In this document: piece by piece, positions 18,670 to 27,172 of the stretch | How the letters are laid out: each line of letters begins with the position of its first letter | Numbering within the stretch: the first letter of the stretch is position 1 | Source: Kuafuiihalomonas sp039024635 | GTDB taxonomy: Bacteria > Myxococcota > Kuafuiibacteriia > Kuafuiibacteriales > Kuafuiibacteriaceae | Length of the DNA stretch: 64,000 nucleotides | Assembly (NCBI GenBank): GCA_039024635.1 | Contig: JBCCQA010000001.1 | Span: forward strand, 248,001 to 312,000 | Direction of reading: 5' to 3' | Program-made: the position numbers and the translations under genes | The notes under the pieces: model-generated | What the model was told of the DNA's origin: nothing | The model's input: the letters and a program-made list of their open reading frames with translations, nothing else | Database searches by the model: none

Positions 18670-19899
18670 TCACGCCTCGAACTCGAAGCCGACATCGCTC
18701 TCGTTGAGGCGCTCGACCAGCTCTGTCCCCATGGCGGTGGCTGGGGTTAGGACGCCGCCCGACCCCGGCGTCGCGGGCTGAGCGGCGAGACAGATCGCCG
18801 ATTCGGACAGCATGCAGGCGGTGGCGCCGTAGCCCGGATCCCTGCGACCGGTCACGGTGACGCGGGCGAACTCTCGGCCCTCTCGACGACCCGAGAGCAG
18901 GATCTTGAAGAAGCCCGATTCGATGGCCTCCGGACTGGGTCCCTCTCCTGCCGACGGCAAAAACGTCTTCTGCATCAGGGTTCGAACCGGCGGAAGCGCC
19001 ATCCCCCCGAGGAAGGCCCCCAGGCCCGCAACGAAAGCCGTGGCCTTGGCTCGACCCGCGAGCCCCGACCCGAAGCGCATTACTTCGTCGTACCTGAAGT
19101 CGCGTCCGTAGGCCCATCCGGTGAGGGCGTGGCTTCGGCGCACGACCCGGGTGTTCACCGCCGCCATCAGGAAGGGGCCCGTCCACCATCCGCTGACTTC
19201 GTCGTAGGCGGCACCCATCTGATCGCCCCGGTCAGGGCCGCGACGTTCCCCTTCTGGATTCAGCGCGTAGGGGTGGCCGACCCGCTTCCGAGTCTCGGGG
19301 TCACGTACGGCCTCGATCATCATGGCCATGCTCTCCAGGGTTCCGCCACTGAAGCCTCCCTTGCCTCCCAGGAGGATGAACTTCACGTGCTCGCAGGGCG
19401 CTTCGCCTCGGGCCTGAAGGCCATTTTGAAGGACGAAGACGCCAAGGTCGCTCGGGATGGAGTCAAAGCCGCAGGCATGGACGATTCGGGCTCCGCTGCT
19501 CCGAGCCGCTTCGTGGTGCTGCTCGATCATGTCCCTCATGAAGGCGACCTCTCCGGTCAGGTCGCAGTAGTGGGTCGCCTCCGCGACGCAGGCTGCGACG
19601 AGCTCGGCCCCGTACCGAGCGTAGGGTCCGACCGTCGTAGCCACCGCTCGGGTTTGCTGGGCCATGGTCCGCAGGCTCGAGGGATCCTTGGAGTCGGCGA
19701 CCAGAAGTCCGTCGGGTGGTCGCCCGCTCAAGCCCTTTCGGATACCTGCTAGCTTCTCCTCGCTTCGTCCTGCTATGGCCCAGCGAAGGGAGGACGGGGC
19801 GTTTCGGCTCAGATAGTCGGCGACGAGTCGGCCCGTGAAGCCGGTGGCGCCGAAGACGACCACGTCAAAGGAGCGCTCGGCGCCAGCAGGGGTGCTCAT
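18670..19899 (-). CDS. Saccharopine dehydrogenase-like oxidoreductase (trans-acting enoyl reductase family)
   Basis: The 409-aa protein has a Rossmann N-terminus, VVVFGATGFTGRLVADYL, then AIAGRSEEKL and TTVGPYARYGAELVAACV, followed by HYCDLTGEVAFM. This is the pattern of the saccharopine-dehydrogenase-like family that includes the trans-acting enoyl reductase of mycobacterial lipid synthesis. Substrate here is unknown. A decayed relative of the same family occurs at 57.4-57.7 kb. The gene lies downstream of a bidirectional hairpin that isolates it from the zinc-ribbon gene. Confidence 0.85.
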   Translation of the reverse strand: MSTPAGAERSFDVVVFGATGFTGRLVADYLSRNAPSSLRWAIAGRSEEKLAGIRKGLSGRPPDGLLVADSKDPSSLRTMAQQTRAVATTVGPYARYGAELVAACVAEATHYCDLTGEVAFMRDMIEQHHEAARSSGARIVHACGFDSIPSDLGVFVLQNGLQARGEAPCEHVKFILLGGKGGFSGGTLESMAMMIEAVRDPETRKRVGHPYALNPEGERRGPDRGDQMGAAYDEVSGWWTGPFLMAAVNTRVVRRSHALTGWAYGRDFRYDEVMRFGSGLAGRAKATAFVAGLGAFLGGMALPPVRTLMQKTFLPSAGEGPSPEAIESGFFKILLSGRREGREFARVTVTGRRDPGYGATACMLSESAICLAAQPATPGSGGVLTPATAMGTELVERLNESDVGFEFEA

Positions 19900-19952
19900 G
19901 GGGGCTCGCTATCTCAGGAGCGGCCCAGGGGACAGGAATGACCCCCAAAACG

Positions 19953-19981
19953 CCAAAAGGCCGCTCGGGGCGGCCTTTTGG
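19953..19981 (-). terminator. Strong hairpin terminator after the zinc-ribbon gene
   Basis: A perfect 12-bp stem, CCAAAAGGCCGC / GCGGCCTTTTGG, surrounds a 5-nt loop. The symmetrical A/T runs give a U-rich descending arm in either direction, and CGTTTTGG follows on the minus strand. It lies 35 nt past the stop of the 59-aa gene. Confidence 0.85.
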
Positions 19982-20015
19982 AGCAGGTCGAGCAGTCTCG
20001 CTCGAAACCGAAGCT

Positions 20016-20195
20016 TCAGGAGGGTTGAGCGTCCCGCTTGCTCAGGCATTCCATGCACAGCAACTGCACGCCCGGAGGAGGCTTAGCCGGCACCCGCTCC
20101 TCTTTCCCGCACTCGCTGCAGGTTGCTCGGAAATTGCTGGTCCGGAACTTCACCGAACGTCCACCTCTTCGTCCGCCGCTTCGCTTTCTCGCCAT
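20016..20195 (-). CDS. 59-aa zinc-ribbon protein
   Basis: A short gene with a strong AAGGAGA ribosome site ~12 nt before its ATG. The product starts MARKRSGGRRGGRSVKF, a basic arm, then a treble-clef/zinc-ribbon pair CSECGK and CMECLSK. CxxC-x17-CxxC proteins of this type are small deltaproteobacterial zinc ribbons of unknown role, possibly nucleic-acid binding given the basic N-terminus. A TTGACT/TACTTT promoter lies upstream and a strong terminator downstream, so it is probably its own transcription unit. Confidence 0.8.
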   Translation of the reverse strand: MARKRSGGRRGGRSVKFRTSNFRATCSECGKEERVPAKPPPGVQLLCMECLSKRDAQPS

Positions 20196-20244
20196 TCTGT
20201 CTGCCTATCTCCTTCGTACTCTGTGTTGCGCCACACCACCGGGC

Positions 20245-20260
20245 GGCGTCAGATGACGCC
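20245..20260. promoter_or_regulatory. 16-bp palindrome in the leader of the zinc-ribbon gene
   Basis: GGCGTCA-GA-TGACGCC is a perfect dyad lying 50 nt before the start codon and downstream of the proposed promoter. It could be an operator or an mRNA hairpin. No regulator is identified. Confidence 0.4.
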
Positions 20261-20356
20261 TGGGAAGCCCCGCTTGTTCCAGGTTCGTCCAAACTGGCGA
20301 AAAACCCGGTGTGGGAGCACCTCGCTCAGAGCCGCGAGGCAGTCCGGAACGCGCGT

Positions 20357-20384
20357 AAAGTAGTCACGCACGCAACAAAGTCAA
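20357..20384 (-). promoter_or_regulatory. Sigma-70-type promoter for the zinc-ribbon gene
   Basis: On the minus strand, TTGACT (20384-20379) and TACTTT (20362-20357) are separated by 16 nt. The match to TTGACA/TATAAT is 5/6 and 4/6. Transcription would start near 20350, leaving a ~155-nt leader that contains the palindrome. Confidence 0.5.
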
Positions 20385-20425
20385 GCGGAGAGCTGCGGGA
20401 TCGCTTCGGACGAAAGTTCACTCGC

Positions 20426-20995
20426 TCAACGATCGGCTGGCGGCATGGTTTCGACGAAGGAAGGGCGTTGGGCCAAGCGACTGAATAGATCGGCAAGCTC
20501 GCCCCTTTGCTCACGCCAGAGCACCTCCGGCAGTCGAAAGTCGATGTATCCGAGGGCACAGCCAAAGGCGAGGGCACCAACGGAGATGGGCGTTTCCACA
20601 GAAAAGATCGGACGGGTCTGGAGGCTTCGTACGATCTTCAGGGTCTGACGCTCGATCCAGTCTTCGCTTCGGGTCTGCACGGGGCGACGACGCTCCATCA
20701 CGATGGCGACCCCTGCGTCCATGATCCCGTCAGCCTCGGCCTCCAGGACGCGATCCTCGAGGGTGCGACGCCCGTCCTCCCCCTGCCCGAGGTGCTGAAC
20801 GATGACCCGGCTGTCCACGATGGAGCGCAGGCCGTCCAGCAAACAGGGAACCCTGCCAAGTGGATGGGCTTCGAGCAGCCGGGAATCGTCCTCCAGGGGA
20901 GAGACTGGGGTCTCGGTCAGGACCAGGCCCCGCTCCCGGGCGAAGACCCGAACCTTCCGGGCGAAGGGCGAGGTCGGCGTCATGAGCAGCTCCAT
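20426..20995 (-). CDS. Glutathione S-transferase family protein
   Basis: The 189-aa protein has a thioredoxin-like N-terminal domain: MELLMTPTSPFARKVRVFARE, then the cis-Pro/ligand motif HPLGRVPCLL and DSRVIVQHLG (DS in place of the usual ES). The all-helical C-terminal domain follows to residue 189. The Ser in TSPF aligns with the catalytic Ser of beta- or zeta-like classes. The natural thiol is uncertain because the same window encodes bacillithiol synthesis. Confidence 0.85.
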   Translation of the reverse strand: MELLMTPTSPFARKVRVFARERGLVLTETPVSPLEDDSRLLEAHPLGRVPCLLDGLRSIVDSRVIVQHLGQGEDGRRTLEDRVLEAEADGIMDAGVAIVMERRRPVQTRSEDWIERQTLKIVRSLQTRPIFSVETPISVGALAFGCALGYIDFRLPEVLWREQRGELADLFSRLAQRPSFVETMPPADR

Positions 20996-21034
20996 GGCGC
21001 CTGGCTTAGTGCAGCCGTGGGAAGAAGGACACTC

Positions 21035-21229
21035 TCAGTCGTTGAGGAGCCGCCAAGTCTGCCGCACTCGGGCCAAGAGCGGGGCCAGGCGCCGGCTCGG
21101 ACCGAGGGTGGTCGGCACACGGCCGGACAGGGTCGCCCACCAGCTGCCGTCCTCACCTCGGACGATGGTGGCGATCGTGCGGCCTTCGTCCTCGACGAGG
21201 ACGGGCTGTTCGACCTGGGCGGTGAGCAT
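21035..21229 (-). CDS. 64-aa hypothetical protein, paralogue of its upstream neighbour
   Basis: The product begins MLTAQVEQPVLVEDEG. Its centre, GSWWATLSGRVPTTLGP, aligns with GEWWLTLIGTVETTLGP in the protein encoded at 21339-21557, and both end in a basic helix. No strong ribosome site is seen and the ATG is the only plausible start. The two genes look like a tandem duplication. Family not recognised. Confidence 0.6.
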   Translation of the reverse strand: MLTAQVEQPVLVEDEGRTIATIVRGEDGSWWATLSGRVPTTLGPSRRLAPLLARVRQTWRLLND

Positions 21230-21338
21230 CCATGAAGAGCAACGATGGCGGGGAGAGCCTTGATTCCGAAGATGCGAAAATGGGGTGGATGGCCGGGGGA
21301 GACTCACCCTCGGTATGACGAGGCTGTCGTGCCTGGCT

Positions 21339-21557
21339 TCAGTCGTCCAGGGTCTGGAAATCGTCCGAGCTGTAGCGACGGTGGGCAGCTCGGGCTCGCT
21401 CGATGAGGTTGGTCGGGTCGGCGTCCGGGCCCAGGGTCGTCTCGACGGTGCCAATGAGCGTCAGCCACCACTCACCGTCGAAACCAGGACGCAGGAAGCC
21501 GATCAGCTCTTCGTCATCGAAGATGGGCTTTCCCGTCGGCACCCGGCGAAGAGTCAT
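21339..21557 (-). CDS. 72-aa hypothetical protein, tandem paralogue
   Basis: A strong AGGAGG lies 10 nt before the ATG. The product starts MTLRRVPTGKPIFDDEEL, has a WWxTLxGxVxTTLGP core around residues 30-44 and a C-terminal helix (LIERARAAHRRY). It shares the core and layout with the 64-aa product downstream. It lies 70 nt after sdaA in the same direction. Short, acidic N-terminal half and basic helix; function unknown. Confidence 0.7.
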   Translation of the reverse strand: MTLRRVPTGKPIFDDEELIGFLRPGFDGEWWLTLIGTVETTLGPDADPTNLIERARAAHRRYSSDDFQTLDD

Positions 21558-21627
21558 TTGGGTCGGGCCTCCTGGTCAATCCTGAGCAAAGGGAACCTGG
21601 CCTGCTCGCCAATCGCCGTCCCACGCG

Positions 21628-23013
21628 TCAGCATTCGACGAAGGTCACGGCGAGTCCCCCCAGAGCCGTTTCCTTGTACTTCGCGTGCATGTCGAAGCCG
21701 GTTTGGCGCATCGTCGAAATGGCCTGGTCGAGGCTGACCCGGTGGCTGCCGTCGCCCAGCAGGGCGAGCCTAGCCGCGCCGATCGCCTTGACGGCCCCGA
21801 AGCCGTTTCGCTCGATGCAAGGTACCTGGACCAAGCCGCCGATCGGATCGCAGGTCAGGCCCAAGCTGTGCTCGATGGCGATCTCGGCAGCGTTCTCAAT
21901 TTGAGCCGGGCTGCCGCCCATGAGCGCGCATAGCCCGCCCGCGGCCATGGAGGAAGCGGCCCCGACCTCGCCTTGGCAGCCCACCTCGGCCCCGGAAATC
22001 GAGGCGTTCCGCTTGAAGAGGCTCCCGATGGCGGAGGCGGTGAGAAGGTAGTCCCGGGTGGCCTGCCGTCCCTGGGCCTCGGCCAACTCGAGCCGGGTGA
22101 AGTGGTAACGAAGGACAGCGGGGACAATGCCGGCCGCTCCGTTGGTGGGCGCGGTCACGACCTGCCCACCCGCCGCGTTCTCTTCGTTTACTGCCATCGC
22201 CCACAGATGAACGTAATCCATGTGGGTGACGGGACCCGCCGGGTCCTCGGGCGACCGGTCTTCGAGCCGCCGCATCAAGGTGGAGGCCCGACGACGAACC
22301 TCGAGCCCGCCCGGCAAGATCCCCTCCGTTCTCAGACCTCGGTCGATGCAGTCATTCATGACCTGACCGATTCGGGCCAGACCCGCATGGAGCTTGGCTT
22401 CGCTCCGCACTTCGAGCTCGTTGGCGGCCACCAGCGCTGCGATGCTCAGCCCCGAGTCCTTCGCCTGGGCGAGAAGTTCCGCCCCGCTCTTGAAGGGAAA
22501 GGGAACGGGCACTTCGATCGATGCGACGACCTCCCTGACCAACTCGTCGTGGGTCGCGATGAAGCCTCCTCCGATGCTGAAGTAGGTGCCTTCACCCAGG
22601 AGAGCCCCGGCCTTGTCGAAGGCTAGGAAGCGGAGCTCGTTGGGATGAATGCTGACCTCGGCCTCGCAATCGAAGACCAGGTCGCGGGCGGTTTCGAAGC
22701 GGATGGGTCGCTGACCACCCAGGACCAGCTCGGATCGTGTATAGGCCGCCTCCAAGACCGCCTGGGCCCGAGCCGGCTGAAGGTCTTCGGCCCGCAGTCC
22801 GCTCAGACCCCACAGCACGGCCTGATCCGTGTGATGTCCTCGGCCAGTATGGGCCAAGGAGCCGACGAGACGCGCCTCGACCCGGTCCACTTCGTTCAGC
22901 GCTGGGCCCAGGCTCTCTATGAAGCTCCGCCCGGCCACCATGGGCCCCATCGTGTGGGAAGAACTCGGCCCCACGCCGACCTTGAACAGGTCGAAGACGC
23001 TGATGAAGGACAC
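21628..23013 (-). CDS. sdaA: L-serine ammonia-lyase (L-serine dehydratase), single chain
   Basis: The 461-aa enzyme converts L-serine to pyruvate and ammonia with a labile 4Fe-4S cluster in the cytoplasm. The N-terminal beta domain shows VGPSSSHTMGPMVAGRSF. The catalytic alpha domain shows TAPTNGAAGIVPAV, the EVGCQGEVGAASSMAAGG motif and TCDPIGGLVQVPC, which supplies cluster cysteines. It ends MHAKYKETALGGLAVTFVEC, the usual C-terminal Cys tail. It is divergent from the bacillithiol operon across 212 bp. Confidence 0.96.
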   Translation of the reverse strand: MSFISVFDLFKVGVGPSSSHTMGPMVAGRSFIESLGPALNEVDRVEARLVGSLAHTGRGHHTDQAVLWGLSGLRAEDLQPARAQAVLEAAYTRSELVLGGQRPIRFETARDLVFDCEAEVSIHPNELRFLAFDKAGALLGEGTYFSIGGGFIATHDELVREVVASIEVPVPFPFKSGAELLAQAKDSGLSIAALVAANELEVRSEAKLHAGLARIGQVMNDCIDRGLRTEGILPGGLEVRRRASTLMRRLEDRSPEDPAGPVTHMDYVHLWAMAVNEENAAGGQVVTAPTNGAAGIVPAVLRYHFTRLELAEAQGRQATRDYLLTASAIGSLFKRNASISGAEVGCQGEVGAASSMAAGGLCALMGGSPAQIENAAEIAIEHSLGLTCDPIGGLVQVPCIERNGFGAVKAIGAARLALLGDGSHRVSLDQAISTMRQTGFDMHAKYKETALGGLAVTFVEC

Positions 23014-23225
23014 GACCTCAAATCAGGGGCCAAAGCTCCAAAGATCGCAAGAAATCAAGACGACGCGAAGCGTCGCAGGCAGCGCGGCCTACGAAAAAAA
23101 CGGAGTGGCGGCGGCTTCGCCGTCGCCGGGCCCCCAGGGCCTCGCTGGAATTTCGGGCGCAAACCGATGATCAGCCCGGAAATGTTGGCCAAGGGATGGG
23201 GGTTGGGTAGGCGCCGGAAGAGAAC

Positions 23226-23783
23226 ATGCGAGCATCGATGATGAGCGCCGCCGTGGCGCTGGTATTGGGGACGGGCATCGAAGTCCAGGCCTCTCACCAC
23301 AAGGAATTGTTGGACGGGATCCCCGCCCGGGGCGACGACGCGGAGCGTAAGAGCAAGAATGGGCGCCTGGATCACGAAGCGGAAGGCGTGAAGGTCGTCG
23401 TGACCTACGGTCGGCCGTCGGTCAGAGGTCGCAAGGTCTGGGGGGGCCTGGTCCAGTACGGAAAGATCTGGCGAACGGGCGCCGACGAGGCGACCACCAT
23501 CACCTTCACCAAGGACGTCCGCCTCGACGGCAAGAAGGTGGCAGCTGGGACATACGCCCTCTTCACGATCCCAGGAAAGAACGAATGGACATGGATCTTG
23601 AATCGGCAGGCCAAGCAGTGGGGCGCGTACAAGTACGACGCGAGCGCCGACGTGGCCCGGGTGAAGGCTAAGCCAGCCTCGGGCTCCATGGCGGAGGCCC
23701 TCCTTTTCGAGGGTCGCGACGGTGCCGTAGTTCTGCGTTGGGGCAAGCTGTCGGTCCCGCTCGCTTTCGAAGCCGTCGACTGA
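23226..23783 (+). CDS. DUF2911 family exported protein
   Basis: The 185-aa protein starts MRASMMSAAVALVLGTGIEVQA, a signal peptide, after a GGAAGAG site. The mature part is a DUF2911 domain: VVVTYGRPSVRGRKVWGGLV, KIWRTGADEATTITF, AAGTYALFTIPGKNEWTWILN and a final WGKLSVPLAFE. These beta-rich exported proteins have no known function. It ends 4 nt before bshC and is the first gene of the operon. The 212 bp upstream is the divergent control region shared with sdaA; it holds a GC-rich inverted repeat (ACGCGAAGCGT) but no clear promoter. Confidence 0.88.
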   Translation: MRASMMSAAVALVLGTGIEVQASHHKELLDGIPARGDDAERKSKNGRLDHEAEGVKVVVTYGRPSVRGRKVWGGLVQYGKIWRTGADEATTITFTKDVRLDGKKVAAGTYALFTIPGKNEWTWILNRQAKQWGAYKYDASADVARVKAKPASGSMAEALLFEGRDGAVVLRWGKLSVPLAFEAVD

Positions 23784-23787
23784 GCCT

Positions 23788-25314
23788 GTGCAGGCCCTGG
23801 GCCCGGCGTGGCTGCGGGGTGACCCGTCCGCCGCTTCCCTTCTCGAAGCGCCTCCGTTTCCGGACGCGATGGTGCAGCCGTCCGTCCGGGCACCCGGCCA
23901 GGCTTGCCGAGAGGTCCTCGCGGCCCTGAACCCCGACGCCGAACTAGCCATGGACGCGGCCGTCGTGACCGGGCAGCAGCTGGGCCTCTTCGGCGGTCCC
24001 TGCTTCACGCTCTACAAGGCCTGGACCGCCGTGGCCTGGGCCCGAGCGCTGTCCAAGAAGTGGGGCATCCGAGTTCGGGCCGTGTTCTGGCTTCAGACGG
24101 AGGACCACGATTTCGCCGAGGTGGCGTGGTGTGGCCAACCCGGCGGGGGCAGGGTCGAGCTTTCTGATCGGTCGGATCATTGCCGTGTCAGCGTGTCGGA
24201 ACGGCTGGTTCCTGAGGAGATATCGGAGCGCTTGCGGTCCTATGCCGACAGCCTCGGACCCTGTCCTCATGGCGAGGAGGTGCTGGCTCAACTCGAACGC
24301 TGCTGGCGTCCCGGGCTGTCTTGGACCCAGGCCTACTGTGATATTCTTCGCTGGGCCTTTGCCGCCGAGGATCTCCTGCTCTTCGACCCGCGCCACCCGA
24401 CTGCTGCCGCCGCAGTCGCGCCGCTTCACGAGCAGGCCTTGTTCGGGGCCCGAGAGCTGGAGACGGCCCTCGCTCGTCGGGCCGAGCTCATTGCAGGGGC
24501 GGGCTTTCGGGTCCAGGTCCCCGTTCGCCCCGAAACGCTCAGCTTCGTCCACTTGGACGGGTTCGATGGGGGTCGGCAGCGACTGGCCTGGCTGGAATCC
24601 GGAATGGCCCAAGCGCCCGACGGACGAACAGTGTCCCCAGCCGTCCTGAGGCGATGGCTCTCCGAGGATCCGCGTCGCTTCACCAGCTCGGCCCTCCTTC
24701 GCCCCATACTGCAGGACAGATTGCTCCCGACCGTCGCCTACGTGGCCGGTCCGGGAGAGGCGGCCTACTGGGCCCAGCTGGAGCCGCTGTATCGCGCCTT
24801 CGGAGTGCTCATGCCCCGCGTCGTTCCCCGGGCCCGGGCCCGTTTGCTCGAACCCTGGGCGCGGCGACTCTTGAATCGCTGGGCCCTTTCTCCTGCCGAT
24901 GTGGAAGTGGGAGAAGCGGCCTTCCTCGACCGAATGGGGGCGGGGCAATTGGGTGCGCCCGCCGCCCAGGTGGCCTCTGGCTTGGCCGAGGTCCGTTCGG
25001 CTGTACGAGCGAGGTTGCAGAAGCAGAGCGAAAAGCTCGACGTCTCAGGACCGATGGGCGCCTTGGACCGAAAATTGGCGCGAAGCTTCGAGCGATTCGT
25101 CAAAAAGTACGAGACGCTCCGTCGCCGGAGCGACACGGACGCCTACGAGGCTGCTCGGCGCTTGCAAGGGAGCTTGGCACCTGGGCGAGGTCCTCAAGAG
25201 CGCTTCGTAGGCTTCGTGGGCTACTTCGCCCGTTATGGTCGAGATCACGTCATGAGCTGCTTGAAGTCCCACTGGTCGCCGGGCGAGGTCCAGACGGTGG
25301 ACGTCGAGTTGTGA
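23788..25314 (+). CDS. bshC: Bacillithiol biosynthesis cysteine-adding enzyme BshC
   Basis: The 508-aa protein adds L-cysteine to glucosaminyl-malate, the last step of bacillithiol synthesis. The family signatures VTGQQLGLFGGPCFTLYKA (residues ~57-75) and VFWLQTEDHDFAEVAW (~94-109) are unmistakable. A nucleotide-binding-like core follows, then a long C-terminal coiled coil (~390-470, RARLQKQSEKLD) ending in the YFARYGRDHVMSCLKSHW region. The start is GTG, 4 nt after DUF2911. The stop overlaps the bshB1 GTG by 4 nt. Confidence 0.95.
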   Translation: MQALGPAWLRGDPSAASLLEAPPFPDAMVQPSVRAPGQACREVLAALNPDAELAMDAAVVTGQQLGLFGGPCFTLYKAWTAVAWARALSKKWGIRVRAVFWLQTEDHDFAEVAWCGQPGGGRVELSDRSDHCRVSVSERLVPEEISERLRSYADSLGPCPHGEEVLAQLERCWRPGLSWTQAYCDILRWAFAAEDLLLFDPRHPTAAAAVAPLHEQALFGARELETALARRAELIAGAGFRVQVPVRPETLSFVHLDGFDGGRQRLAWLESGMAQAPDGRTVSPAVLRRWLSEDPRRFTSSALLRPILQDRLLPTVAYVAGPGEAAYWAQLEPLYRAFGVLMPRVVPRARARLLEPWARRLLNRWALSPADVEVGEAAFLDRMGAGQLGAPAAQVASGLAEVRSAVRARLQKQSEKLDVSGPMGALDRKLARSFERFVKKYETLRRRSDTDAYEAARRLQGSLAPGRGPQERFVGFVGYFARYGRDHVMSCLKSHWSPGEVQTVDVEL

Positions 25315-26063
25315 GCCCGCCGGCCGACGTCCTGGTTTTCGGGCCCCATCCCGACGATGTAGAGCTCTTCTGCGGTGGCGCCATCCTCCGCGCCGTCGAC
25401 CAGGGTCAGCGGGTCGTGGTGGCCGATCTGACGGCCGGAGAGCGGGCCAGCCGCGGCACGCCCGAGCTCAGGGCCCAAGAGGCTTCGAGGGCGGCCGAAG
25501 TCCTCGGCCTGGCCGAGCGGGAGAACCTGGAGTTGCCCGACTTGGCGCTGAATGCCAGCGACGAGACCCAGCTGGCGGTGGTCACGGAGTGTATTCGCCG
25601 CCATCGCCCTCGACTTGTGTGGAGTCCCCCGCCCAAGGCCCGTCATCCTGACCACTTTGCCGCCCACCATCTGGTCAGAGACGCGGTGTTTCGAGCTGGG
25701 GTCGGGGGATGGAAGAGCGCGTCACCCCGACATCGCGTGGAGTTCTGGTGTGCCTACCTGATGCGAGTCGAGCTCAGGCCGAGCTTCTTGCTCAACACCA
25801 GCGGCACCGCCGAACGGAAACGCCGCGCTATCGAATGCTATGCGAGCCAGCTCTCGACCGGTTCGGGCCCCCAGACGCTCCTCGCTCGGTCCGGAAGCCT
25901 CGCAGCCATCGAAGCCCGAGACCGCTACTTCGGTGCCTGCCTGGCCGTCGAAACTGCCGAACCTATGTGGTGTGAAGGTCTGCTGGGCTTCGACCAGGCG
26001 GCGCCCTCATTCTCCGGCCCCATTCGTGGGCCCGGCTTCTTTATGACCGGTGGTGGCGCGTGA
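25311..26063 (+). CDS. bshB1: Bacillithiol biosynthesis deacetylase BshB1
   Basis: The 250-aa zinc hydrolase of the PIG-L/LmbE family removes acetate from GlcNAc-malate. The metal motif GPHPDDVELFCGG lies at the N-terminus (HPDD at ~14-17) and RHPDHFAAHHL supplies the second part of the site. LTAGERASRGTPELRAQEA is typical of BshB1. It starts with GTG, giving a GTGA overlap with bshC, and ends with another GTGA overlap into bshA. Confidence 0.95.
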   Translation: MSPPADVLVFGPHPDDVELFCGGAILRAVDQGQRVVVADLTAGERASRGTPELRAQEASRAAEVLGLAERENLELPDLALNASDETQLAVVTECIRRHRPRLVWSPPPKARHPDHFAAHHLVRDAVFRAGVGGWKSASPRHRVEFWCAYLMRVELRPSFLLNTSGTAERKRRAIECYASQLSTGSGPQTLLARSGSLAAIEARDRYFGACLAVETAEPMWCEGLLGFDQAAPSFSGPIRGPGFFMTGGGA

Positions 26064-27172
26064 GGAGCCTGACCATCGCCACCCTCTGTCTACCCGGTCT
26101 CGGAGGCTCGGGCCGCATCGCGGCTGATCTATCAGACCGCCTTCGGGACAGAGGCCACCACGTCCAGGTCTTCGCAAGCGCGCGCCCCGCTCACCTGTCC
26201 GTCGACTCTCCGACCCCTTGGGTCCCGGTCGAGGTCGAGTCCTACGCCGCGCTGCCCCATGCGCCCTACAGTCTCGCCATGGCCTCTAAGGTCGCCGAGC
26301 TCCAGGATGTCGACCTCATTCACGCCCACTATGCCATTCCTCACGCAAACTCCGCACATCTCGCCAAGCAGATCATCCGAATGGAGACGGGCCGAGAGGT
26401 CCCCTTCGTGGTCACGCTCCACGGGACCGACGTCGTGCGGAGAGGGCCGATGCGCGCCTGTGCCCGGGCGACCAAGCTCGCCCTTCATTCGGCCCAGGGC
26501 GTCACGGTGCCTTCGGCCTTCTTGGCGCGAGAGGCTCGGGCTGCGTTTCAACTCGAGGCTGAGCAGGTGGCGGAGGTCCCGAACTTCGTGGATCCTGATC
26601 TGAACCATCCCCCTCGGGAGCATCGGCCCGACGGACCTACGCTGAACCTCGTCCACGTCTCGAATCTTCGAATCGTGAAGCGCGTGCAGGACATCTTGTA
26701 CGCTATGACTCGACTGCCTCCCCGGGTCCGCCTGAACGTCGTAGGTGAAGGCCCGCAGCGAGGCCAGCTCGAGTCTTTGACCCGAACGCTTCGTCTGCAG
26801 GAACGGGTCCGGTTCTTTGGACGTCGGAACGACGTCCCCGACATCCTTCGTTCGAGCGACGTCTTCGTCTTTCCGTCTCAGGTCGAGAGCTTTGGTCTTG
26901 CCGCCCTCGAGGCTTCGGCTTGCGGTCTGCCGGTGGTCGCGAGCGACGTCGGGGGCCTGCCAGAAGTGGTGGAAGACGGCGTGTCGGGGCTTCTATTTCC
27001 TTCGAGGGACGTCGATGCTCTCGCCGACAGGGTGCGCCAGCTGATGGATGGGCCCGAGCTTCGTCGCCGGATGGGCGAGGCCGGCCGGTCCCGAGCCCTC
27101 CGCTTCGGACCTGCTGCTTCGGTCGATGCCTACGAGAACCTGTACGCCCGGCTCGTGAGACGCCCATCATGA
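26060..27172 (+). CDS. bshA: N-acetyl-alpha-D-glucosaminyl L-malate synthase BshA
   Basis: The 370-aa GT4-family glycosyltransferase makes GlcNAc-malate from UDP-GlcNAc and L-malate, the first step of bacillithiol synthesis. It has the glycine-rich loop GLGGSGRIAADL, the FVVTLHGTDV motif and a UDP-binding C-terminal half. There the ESFGLAALEASACGLPVVAS stretch carries the E-x7-E signature and is followed by GGLPEVVEDG. Start is GTG (GTGA overlap) and the stop overlaps the next ATG (ATGA). Confidence 0.95.
   Translation: MRSLTIATLCLPGLGGSGRIAADLSDRLRDRGHHVQVFASARPAHLSVDSPTPWVPVEVESYAALPHAPYSLAMASKVAELQDVDLIHAHYAIPHANSAHLAKQIIRMETGREVPFVVTLHGTDVVRRGPMRACARATKLALHSAQGVTVPSAFLAREARAAFQLEAEQVAEVPNFVDPDLNHPPREHRPDGPTLNLVHVSNLRIVKRVQDILYAMTRLPPRVRLNVVGEGPQRGQLESLTRTLRLQERVRFFGRRNDVPDILRSSDVFVFPSQVESFGLAALEASACGLPVVASDVGGLPEVVEDGVSGLLFPSRDVDALADRVRQLMDGPELRRRMGEAGRSRALRFGPAASVDAYENLYARLVRRPS

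Noticed and set aside
23055..23130. Basic small reading frame between sdaA and DUF2911
   Set aside because: The Arg/Lys-rich translation has no start with a ribosome site and the DNA is better explained as control region with GC-rich repeats.
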